Shown: in pieces, positions 24,210 through 34,040 of the stretch
Layout: the number at the start of each line of letters is the position of its first letter
Numbering within the stretch: the stretch's first letter is position 1
Source of the DNA: Dreissena polymorpha
Lineage: Eukaryota > Mollusca > Bivalvia > Myida > Dreissenidae
NCBI RefSeq assembly: GCF_020536995.1
Contig: NC_068359.1
Coordinates: 76,239,116-76,303,115, forward strand
Length of the DNA: 64,000 bases
Direction: 5' to 3'
The notes under the pieces: model-generated
Told to the model about the DNA's origin: nothing
What the model saw: the letters and a program-made list of their open reading frames with translations, nothing else
Database searches by the model: none
Made by a program: the position numbers and the translations under genes

Positions 24210-24425
24210 TGTTGGTACGAAAAAAAAAATTGGTACACAAATTTTGCGAAAAAAATTTGGGTATGAAAACAAATTTGGGTACGAAAAAATATTTGGGAAC
24301 AAAAATTGGGACCGAAAAATTTTTGGGTACGAACAAAAAATTGGGGATGAAAAAAAAATTGGGTACGAAAAAAAATTGGGTACGAAAAATTTTAGGTACG
24401 GAAAAAAAATGGGGGAACGGAAAAG
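24210..24425. repeat. Degenerate A-rich array of TTGGGTACGAAAAA units
   Basis: About a dozen imperfect units of roughly 15-20 bases (GGGTACGAAAAAA with length-variable A runs), giving a strongly purine-biased strand. The open frames in it are repeat artefacts. Confidence 0.7.
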
Positions 24426-24544
24426 TAGTACCTGTGGGAACGAAAGCGAAATATGTACACAAATCTGTCAGGAATGATTGAATTAACGAAGAAAATCGTG
24501 TATTGATGTAAGTTTTTTGAAGAAATGTGCAGAAAACATATTAA

Positions 24545-25080
24545 ACAAGAGCTGTGTTAGTGAAACACAATGCCCCCTGCTGCGCAGCTTTGAAGCCATA
24601 TATTTTACCTTTGACCTTGAAGGATGACCTTGACCTTTCACCACTCAAAATGTGCAGCTCCATGACATACATATGCATGCCGAATATGGAGTTGCTATCT
24701 TCAAAATTGCAAAATTTGACCTTTGACCTTGACCTTGAAGGATGACCTTGACCTTTCACAAATCAATATGTGCAGCTCTATGAGATACGCATGCACGCCA
24801 ATATTGAAAAAGTTATGGCCAATGTTAAAGTTTTCGGACAGACAGATAGACGCTTTGTATTTGACATTTGACCTTGAAGGATGAACTTCACCTTCACCTT
24901 TCACAACTGAAAATGTGCAGCTCCATGAGATGCACATGTATGCCAAATATCAAGTTGCTATGTTCAATATTTAAAAAATTATGGCCATTAAAGTTTTCGG
25001 ACGGATGGACAGACTGACACACTGACTGACTGACTGACTGACTGACTGACAGTTCAACTGATATAGGCCACCCTACCGGG
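24545..25080. repeat. Tandem ~150-bp dispersed repeat, three diverged units, plus GACT microsatellite
   Basis: ACCTTTGACCTTGAAGGATG and TGTGCAGCTCCATGA recur near 24,600, 24,730 and 24,880; a (GACT)n run lies at 25,015-25,050. 25,081-26,096 has no recognised feature. Confidence 0.6.
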
Positions 25081-26096
25081 GGCATAAAAAGCAATGGCGA
25101 TATTTTTCTCAGCCACATAATTGTTAATAGTTTGATATCACAAAATGAAAGTGAAAGTAGAACTGTCAAGAATGACAACCTGTCAACGTGTTTTTTTTGC
25201 TGGCACGAGAGGGCGATTACACTCAATGTGTTCACATTTTGACCATAGGCTTTGTCAATGACCTTTATAGTATGGGTAGCTTTGATATTATTTATTGCTA
25301 TCATGTAACTGCATGATTGTGTATATGTTTACAAAACACAAAGCATAAATAATGATATAAATATACTGATTGAGCTTATAACAATCTGAGAACTATAGCC
25401 AGGTCAATTAAGGACTTAAAATACAATTTTGTGTCCTGATTTCATGAAGAAATGACCATGCATGTCCTAGATTTCAAATTCAAGGCCCTGGTGTGACACA
25501 TTGGTAGCATTACCGTTAAACTGTTACCAGGCTTATGAAATTAGTTTTTTATTGAACTATCTAAGGAAAATCTAAATCATTTTTCTTGTTTTAATACAGT
25601 CATAGATCAGTTGTGGCCTCTAAGTAATGACCAATTTTGGCTTACTTGTCACACCCTAAAACTTTCCACACGTCTATAATAGCAAATCTGGATTTAGGTG
25701 ATCTTCAATGGTACATTTAAACTTTAGCTGTGTTACAAGAGTGCTGGTAAAGTCCAGTCACATATTGAAATCTAGGCCATGTAAAAATCAAAGTGTCAAA
25801 GACAAATGAAAGATGCGGTCATTAATTATTGTCCAGTTGTTTACTACTGCTGTATGTTTTTATATAATATGACTGATGAACATCATGTGAGAGAAAATTC
25901 ACATTATCATTGTATATCAGGTTTATAAGCCTTTTAGATAACAAAGTATGCTAGTTTTCAATGTCGCTTCTGGGGATCAAACCCGTAGGGCTTTTAGGAA
26001 GATTCTGAAATGTTCGATCCCTCGAGAGCAACCAAACCAAAAATTAAGTCAAATATTGCCGACTCGGTTTTTTTAGTCGGTTCATGAGGGATAATG

Positions 26097-27752
26097 GAGC
26101 TCGATTGGTCATTGTCGGCTCTGGTACTACTTACATGTACCCCGGGTACTCTTAAGTATACTTACATGTAACCTGGGTACTCTAAGTATACTTACATGTA
26201 CCCCTGGTACGGTAAATAAACGTAATTGTACTCGGTCCATATTAGACTGTACCCGAGTTGTATTCGCGCCCAAAATCCGATGTCGTAAAACGCGCAACCA
26301 ATTATCTTAAACACACTTCTCTTAAAAAAAACACTGCATCAACATGCTTTTTGAGTATGTGTTCCGATAATATAGTGGCCATTCTACAGAAAATTGACAT
26401 AAATGTGCAGGGCTTAACACTAAGGCACGTCCGAACGACATTCACTTTCTGTACCTTGGTCCGGGCTAGCCAATGTCCCAGGAACATGCCCGACCGGTCA
26501 TGTGTATTTTAGGCGGGATTATATGTTCTATATAAATAAACTGCGTTTTAAATAAGCTTTTCAAAGATGCAAAAATCTTAATACAGTACGATCAGATGAC
26601 AATTAAATCCCAGAGTGAGTTCGGAGACAACAAACGGATCGTATCTCGAAATAGATTCGGAACCCCCTGATTGCAATCAAAAAGAGGCCGACAATTCAGA
26701 AAATCCCCGGCGGTTTTCCTGGTACCTATTTTTAAACGGAATGCCGCTAGACATGGTTTTTGATTGGTTTCCTCAAAGTGACGTGTTTTTTTCAATGAAA
26801 ATACGTTGGAAACTAAAAGCCGGGATAGCCCAGGTTCGTCTGGAATGATGAAGGTATAAAACTCGACATTCACACAAAGTAACTATAAAATTAATAGTTA
26901 TTTATCAATTTTAAATAATTTTAATGTGTTGTCATTATGGAAAAGTTATTCTATCCTTTAGACGATTAATAAATCCATTTAGAGGGAGATAGAGACTTTG
27001 TTTAGATTAGAAGTGGTTTGACAATATTTTTTTTACGCAATTCAATTAGCAAAACTAATATTAATGGTCGATCCCGGCTTTTAGTAGAGAGTTAACCCTG
27101 TACAATTGTTACAACTACCGTAACACGTTATTTTGCTAAGATTCACTTACCATTTCTTGTAAGACGGTAACACGGCAATCTATGTAAAAACAGGTTTTAA
27201 CGTTCATGTCGTTGTTTAAGTTTGGCTTTACGGGTGGGCATGGGGGTTCCTCGGATACGAAAAGAAAAGGGAAGGAGGAAAGTAAGAGAAAGTATGAGGA
27301 AATAAAAAAAAACAAGAAAAATTCTCCAGAAATGGCGTGAAGATTACAAATAGTTGTCTTAAATAGATGAATATTGAATTCAATAGCATAAGTAAGGCAA
27401 GCTAATAAGAATGATTTAATCATAATTGCGCATCTCCAAGCACAAGAAAATACAAGTTGAATGATAATTATAAAGTTTTTTGATAATACTTGGGTCAGGG
27501 CACATGAAAGATTGGTCAGGGCTAGTAGGTTCTGCATTTACTAGCCCGAACGGGCTAGTTGAAAAAAGTAAGTGTTAAGCCCTGATGTGTATATATAATT
27601 ATTACAAAAAAATAGTCGACAACGACTGATTTAGGGTTTAATTTCCCGGGTACATTTTAGTATATTTACCGTACCCGGGATACATGTAGTATACTTAAGA
27701 GTACCCGGGGTACATGTACGTAGTACCCGAACTGACAATGAACAATCGAGCG
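26097..27752. mobile_element. Terminal-inverted-repeat element (family G) with a nested insertion
   Basis: Left end GAGCTCGATTGGTCATTGTC, right end the reverse complement of CGCTCGATTGTTCATTGTC; about 110 bp of each arm, rich in GTACCCCGGGTAC palindromes, match. A second element is inserted at 26,408-27,584. A 0.5-kb relative lies at 47,144-47,660. Confidence 0.8.
26408..27584. mobile_element. hAT-like nested element without recognised transposase
   Basis: Ends CAGGGCTTAACACT and AGTGTTAAGCCCTG are exact inverted repeats, flanked on both sides by ATGTG. CAGGG termini resemble hAT elements, though hAT duplications are normally 8 bp. ORFs inside (26615-26848 +, 27136-27537 -) were not recognised. 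Confidence 0.6.
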
Positions 27753-28334
27753 ATACTGGAAGGTGCAACATCTCTCACGCCCCCTAGCATCGCCTTTAGC
27801 AGTATTCAATTCTCAACAGGAAAGTGCTGGAGTCATTGATCCCGAGGGACAAGAAAAACAATTGATTAATGTTCGAAATAAATAATTTGATTAATGACAA
27901 TTCTATTATTTGAGCCAGGTCACAGGAAAAGCGCAGTCAAATCAGAATCGTATTAAATTATTTGTTATTGTCAGAAAAACGCTTTTAAGCAAACAGCTTT
28001 CAAGCGACTGCAGGCTGATCTAGATCCAAACTGGCCACAATCGCCTTAATGTCTCTTTTATTGTGACACAGTTCATTAAACTTTAAAATGATAAAAAGTA
28101 GTAACACTAAGAAAGAGTATACAAACCAGTAAAGAGTTTGAAATCAATGTTGAATTTCAGGACAGCTTGGTGATCTGCAAATCCCCGATAAAATGTTGAT
28201 ATCGGGTATCATAGTCATTCAATAAGTCGCAAAATGCTCGAATACAATTTATAAAGCACAATGTGACTTATATTGATAACTTAAAATACCAGTATGCCAG
28301 TTTTGCCGTGTCAAGCTATTACGATCCAGCAAAG

Positions 28335-28372
28335 ACCTATAGATAACATCTATGTTATCTATAGGTCTTTGG
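28335..28372. repeat. Near-perfect palindrome
   Basis: AAAGACCTATAGATAACAT followed after 1-2 bases by its reverse complement. A weaker version is at 2,638-2,668 inside the 3-kb element. Confidence 0.75.
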
Positions 28373-28689
28373 ATCCAGAAAGTCCTTCATTCACATTGAG
28401 TATATATCCTTCGAATTCCATCTATTGTTGTCATAAGCGGAGATTTAGTGAATAAATAATTCATATATCCTAAATGACAGCTTCTAAATAGCGAAACAAG
28501 CCAATTTATGCAGTAAGAAAGTTTTGAATCGAGACTCTCATGGGGGCGGCCATTGTTGAATGTTGAAACACGAACGACAACTCTGCTAGGAGAATGTTAT
28601 CAATGACGAGCAATCTCATACGCAGTGGCGAATGCAAAAGGGAAGTAACCTAAAAAATCGAGTTATCTCAATCGGACTGGCTCGGTCTT

Positions 28690-29030
28690 TTACATGGGTC
28701 GCCATTGTGGATTTTTTTAGGTGGTTATCAAACCTTGGACGATGCTGTTCCAGCATCGTCAAAAAGGCTCATAACTACTGTGTCCCTTAAGATACTTATT
28801 GCTTTCATATTTGGTATGCATGTGTATCTGGACAACATCTATTTTATTCTAGGTTATTTTACTTCTTCATGTATACACCGATTTACTTCAAATTGATACT
28901 GAACATCTCTTATGACAATACGGTCAATCTCAACTATGCATGGCCCCATAACCAACCCTGGGGCGCCCCTGGGTCAAACATGCGGCGTAGGGATACGCGT
29001 CGGCCTCTGCCGCGCCATTTCTAGTTTTGA
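28690..29030. repeat. Dispersed repeat related to 23.7-24.1 kb
   Basis: Shares CTTTCATATTTGGTATGCAT and GTGTATCTGGACAACA with the 23.7-kb copy. The stretches 27,753-28,330 and 29,031-30,480 are AT-rich, with only a CCTGY-type run at 29,570-29,615. Confidence 0.45.
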
Positions 29031-30489
29031 TTGTGAAATACATGATTTAAATTATTTTGGGTGTTCTGTTCTATAGTGAAATTATCTAAAAGTTATATGG
29101 TCATTAATTTTGTTAAACTGCTTAATAACAGACGCGCATATTCTCGGTTGAATACAATAAATGATCAGATCTACAAATGTATGTTGTATTTGGTAGCAAC
29201 CATTTCCATTCATGTAGTTGCTGAAGTAGGTATCGATCGTTAACATCTTTTCCTGTATATTTAGCCACTTAATTTTGACAGGAAAGCGCTTAAAATAGTA
29301 ATACCGTGTACCTTTATAATAATTCATCCTTTTTATATCAACATAAAAAACATAGTAAACAAGTTTTACACGACTTTCAGGTTATGCACATAATGTAGCA
29401 ATTTTAGAAAATTCCTTTTTATTGTTTGTTTTTGTCAGGCACATTTTTTAAATCATATTTAAACACCAACAAAATGTTGCAACATTTTTAAACAAAAATG
29501 TTATTTATAAGACCCAATTGTATTTTAAATGTACATTGTGAAAGTCAAAAGAAGTGACTTCCATGCCCTATCCTGTCTTGTCCTGTCCTGCCATGCCCTG
29601 CCCTGCCCCGCCCTTAACTGAACTATCAGTCTGTCATATTTATATTCTCGAAAAAAATTGAACAACTTAAAAGACAAAGAAAACCTAAAAATTATTAGCA
29701 GAAGGTATAAAATAAAATGCCAAAATGTACTATATGTTTATTCTAACGTTGATGTATAAAAAAACGCAGTACAATGTACATGTTCATGAATGCGCTTGTA
29801 GAAGGGAGAGGCGGTGTATCAAAGATTTATGTTTCACGAAAATAAAACGATATACTTGGCACATTTCGTAGTGTTCTTTTGGAAAAAGGCACATGCATCT
29901 GGGATGCTCGCGATATAGCGATGAATCTTGCTGTCGATGTAACTATCTTTAATCAGATAACGTATAATAGTTTAAACTAAAAAACACACAAAATCTCTTT
30001 ATGCATTCTTATTATCGGTATTTTTAACGGGCTTTTTACGCCATCGCTGTTTTGATTAAAAAAAGGACTTTGATAATCTTTATTTATTGTTCTGAAACAA
30101 TACGTTTTAGAACGGTAGCAAGCATGATATACAGATTCGCTGTAAAATTTGCAGTTATTTGTTGAAGGAGCTCTTCTCATTTTCAATTTTTCAACATATA
30201 CGTTGCATTTTCAGTTGTCTTAATACCTGTGTATCACCAGATTTTCTTTTGCTTTGATATTGCAGTTTGTCTTTATTTTTTACGTAATTCCATAACTAAT
30301 GAGACGTTTGCTTATTTAGTCTTAAATGTCTTGACTTAACACACACAATTTGTAACTGAACACCAAAGGCATTTCATAAGTGGTCTCAGTGCATTTATTT
30401 TGTAATTGTCTGATTAGGCTTATAACGAACCCGCTCTACTAAGCAAACAAAAAAACCTGAACAAAACAAATAAACAACATGATGTTTTC

Positions 30490-30617
30490 TTGCACTTTTA
30501 TTTTTGATAACATGATAACCATTAGCGAAGACGCCAGCGGTTCTGATAGGAAACAAGCGCTGACCAATGTGCGACCACGTGTGTTCTGATGACGTTGCCA
30601 ATAAATATACCCGGCAT
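30490..30617 (-). other. 3'-UTR exon of Gly-rich copy 2
   Basis: Minus-strand acceptor TTTTTTTCAG ends at 30618; the exon runs down through AATAAA (30502-30497). The upstream donor AACAAG/GTATGAG directly follows the stop codon. Confidence 0.55.
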
Positions 30618-30903
30618 CTGAAAAAAAGTAAATAAATAAATTAATTACAAAAAATATTTAATTAGTTGTGGTGAAATTTATAGATTTACTGTGTATGATA
30701 ATGGTCTCTCATACATATAGTACATGTAAATACACACTAACTGTGATGTAAGAACAGAAACGAGTCGATGGAGCATAATATTCACGCTTTTCGTACAATA
30801 AGTAACGAACAGTACTTGCATTTATTAATGCATTTATGTAGGTACTATTATTTTAATTACATATCACGAAAAATAAGTTTTTATGTATATTCTCATACCT
30901 TGT

Positions 30904-31802
30904 TTATTTTCCACCGGTGAGGGTAGAGTTGATGAGGAGGATCTGGTCGGAAGTTGTGGCAGTGTTTCTGTTGAAGAGCAGAGGAAGCAGGAACAGGAGA
31001 CCGAGCAGGGGCACTGGAAAAAGGAACACGTACTTTGAATGCACACTCGACAGATGTAATATATAACGACTTAAATATGCATAGAGTGTCGTCCCAGATT
31101 AACCTGTGCAGTCCGCACATGCTAATCAGAGACGACACTTTCCGCCTTTGTTTTTTTTTTGCTAAGAAGATACTTCGTTTAAACGAAAAATGATATAAAA
31201 GCGGAAAGTGTCGTCCCTGATAAGCCTGCGCGGATTGCACAGGCTAATCTGGGACGACACTTTACGTACATGTATTATGTCCAGTTTTCTCAGAACACGA
31301 CTCATTTATAAGGACTACCTCTGTGAAAACGGTTCTTAATGCAAGTGTAAAGCGTCGTCATAGATTAGACTGTGCATTAATCAAGGGCACTGAATATTGG
31401 AACGCGTCTATTATTTGCTTAATAGATTGATATCGGATTTAGAACAACTACAATGGTAAATATTAAGTGCATATTATTATTGCAATTAAAAGCGTATTAG
31501 GCCGTAGATAACTTACAGAGACCGCTGATTCCGGAGCTTCCGGAGCCTCCCCTTCCAACGGGCACGGGGACGTAGGCAGCCTGTCCGTATCCGGATCCGA
31601 ATGAAGATCCATGTCCGTATCCGCCACCCAGGGATCCGACTCCGTATCCGCCACCCAGGGACCCAAGGCTCAGGGATCCGAGTCCGTATCCATAGCCACC
31701 GCCATATCCATCGTCAAAATTATTGCCGAAGTTGAATTCGTCGGCGAAGACCAGACCGACGACGGCGGCGAGGGCAACAGAGGCGAAGATGATCAGTTTC
31801 AT
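30904..31802 (-). CDS. Glycine-rich small secreted protein, copy 2 (two coding exons, 131 aa)
   Basis: Coding exons on minus: 31802-31517 (95 codons plus one base) and 31013-30904 (110 bases, stop TAA at 30906-30904), joined in phase 1 by GTAAGT / TTTTTCCAG. Domain order matches copy 1: 20-residue signal peptide, DEFNFGNNFDD, Gly-Tyr-Ser-Leu region with two GSLGGGYG units, GHGSSFGSGYGQAAYVPVPVGRGG, then the hydrophobic LPLLGLL segment and polar tail. The last exon differs by NTATTSDQ in place of NTARTSDQ. The intron (~0.5 kb) contains a foldback element at 31,070-31,300. Copy 2 is tail-to-tail with copy 1. Function is unknown; an exported structural or surface peptide is an inference from composition. 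Confidence 0.88.
31070..31300. mobile_element. Foldback element (family F) in the intron of Gly-rich copy 2
   Basis: Two palindromic arms (CCTGTGCAGTCCGCACATGC; GCACAGGCTAATCTGGGACG). Not present in the corresponding introns of copies 1, 3 and 4. Confidence 0.75.
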
Positions 31803-32048
31803 GGTGATGGATTCTGTCAACAAATAATCCAAAAACATGTTTTGATGTAAGGGATATGTTTGTTGCTTTAATTTTCGAATTAAGAAATAATAAAGTAAGT
31901 TCTCTTAAAACTTGCAATACATTTAAATGAGAACAAGTATTTATAGTTTTTTTTTACATTAATGACAAAACATTCAATACTTGGTTTACGATGCAATTAC
32001 ATTAAATAAACATAAACTGCATGATTGTAAGAAACTTATTGGACTTAC

Positions 32049-32150
32049 CGTGTCTGACTTTCTTAACGAAGTGACGCTTACTCGGCTGCACGAGGTTTTA
32101 TAGTCAGAACGCTGCGCCCAGACGTCATGACGTAACGACGATCACGTGAC
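32049..32150 (-). promoter_or_regulatory. Promoter and 5'-UTR exon of Gly-rich copy 2
   Basis: On minus, TATAAAA lies at 32102-32096 and the untranslated exon ends at 32049 before GTAAGT. A doubled CRE-like stretch (ACGTCATGACGTC, about 32,120-32,134) and CACGTG near 32,143 lie upstream. The exon shares GAGTAA and TCACTT with copies 3 and 4. Confidence 0.7.
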
Positions 32151-32732
32151 ACTTTCGACACGTAGTTTCTCCCCTGGCGTTTTCTTTATTTACCGTTACG
32201 ATAAAATAGTATAACACTTGTCAGTTTTCAACTAGTCCCGTCCAAAAATTAATCGCAATTGGTCGTGTATTACATAGTTATGTTGCATATTATGATGGTC
32301 TCCGTAAGGAAATGTTAATTTGTATACCCACACTATTTTTTTTTCGAAATGGGTAGAACAATAACACAAGTTTTTTAGTTGTGTTAGCTGTGTTAAAATC
32401 TAAATTCTGTCAGATGTTTAAGTTAAATAAGGGCTTTTTATCCGAAAATTCATGAAAGGCATGACCTGATAATTCTGTGACATTATAATCATGCAGAAGT
32501 AATTTGTTAGCAAACAATACACAGTGTTTAATAAATCTTGACCTCTAAAATGATAACTTTGTATTCAAAAGTTTCATGTGATATGTGTTGTTTTCAATAA
32601 ATAAAAATAAAATATTTTTATTTCATATAATTATACATATACATATTCTATATAATTATTTGCGTGGCCAAAGCGTTCAATAAAAAATATCGTATATTTA
32701 TTGTTTATTAAAAAAAACAAAATAAATATGTG

Positions 32733-32998
32733 TTGCGTTCTGAGAAAACTGGACATTGTGCATGTGCGTAAAGTGTCGTCCTAGATTAGCCTGTGCAGTC
32801 CGCACAGGCTAATCAGGGACGACACTTTCCGCTTGTATGGTATTTTTAGTTTCAAGAAAGTCCCTCCTTACCGAAAATCAAGTTTAGGTGGAAAGTGTCG
32901 TCCCTGATTAGCCTGTGCGGACTGCACAGGCTAATATGGGAAGACACTTTACGCGCATGCGTTAAGCACAGTTTTATCATAACAAGACTCATATAAAA
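32733..32998. mobile_element. Foldback element (family F), best copy
   Basis: Left end GTTCTGAGAAAACTGGACAT; arms AGCCTGTGCAGTCCGCACAG and AGCCTGTGCGGACTGCACAG; the right end mirrors the left (CACAGTTTTATCATAACAAG). The whole 266 bp can fold on itself. Confidence 0.8.
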
Positions 32999-33352
32999 CA
33001 GCACAACATAGAAATTACACAATGACATTATTTCAATAAACATAGAGAAGACAGGTAATGTAAAATACACAATTAACATTTAATAGAAAACGAACATCAA
33101 TTTATATTAAAGCGTCCTTTATTTCTTTACCTTAGAAGAAACTACTTAAAACCTTACTATTTCAGATGACCAACGATAACAAAGTGTAAGATACTAATGT
33201 CCACAAACAATAAAAGTGGAATGAAAAACATAGCAATATAAATATCATCACAAGCTCGCGAAATTACTTTCATAGACTTACTATTATACCAATCTGGTTT
33301 CTTAATAATAAAATCTTGCTATATAATATAATACGTATACTTTTTTTCTGTC

Positions 33353-33582
33353 TTAACCCATTTATTCATAGTGGACTCTCACATCCTTCTAAACTGGATA
33401 TATTTATTTCCAAAATTATGGATGTCTAGTATAGTTATTTCTATATTTAAAATACTTCTTGCAGCAAGTCCTTTAAGCAAACAGCGCAGACCCTGATGAG
33501 ACGCCGCATAATGCGGCGTCTCATCTGGGTCTACGCTGTTTGTCAATGCCTATTTTCTAGACGCTAGGCATAAATGGGTTAA
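33353..33582. mobile_element. Hairpin element (family P)
   Basis: TTAACCCATTTATTCATAG ... CTAGGCATAAATGGGTTAA with the central GACGCCGCATAATGCGGCGT palindrome. Its right end coincides with the left edge of duplication unit 1. Confidence 0.85.
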
Positions 33583-34040
33583 ATAGACTTGTTAATCATA
33601 TTTACGTGTTTGTGTCTTTCACACAGGTATCTGCTACAAATAAACTTAAATGAAAATGTATATTATTTGTTACACGCATGCATGGACATTGTACTATTGG
33701 AACTTTAGCACACCATCTTTTATTTTGTTTAAATCGTCGATAAAAATATATCAGCACTTTTTATGTCACAAACATATCCATTTAAGTGTTGCATTCAATC
33801 AATTAATAAATAAACACATTCATGTGTTTAATATTAGCATGTTTTATGTCAGAAACTTGTCTTCTTAAGTTTTACATTCAACCGATTCATATATATGTAA
33901 TCATATATATGATGTAAATAAAATCTATTAAAAAAAATCTATATAAACACTTAGACTGTTCGGATTTATCACTATTAACAATTAATCGTTTGCATCCTAC
34001 TTTTTTAATCAATAAATACAGTCATCTGAGCCTGACGATT

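Noticed and set aside
26615-26848. 77-codon ORF inside the nested element
   Set aside because: No transposase motif recognised; too short and isolated to call.
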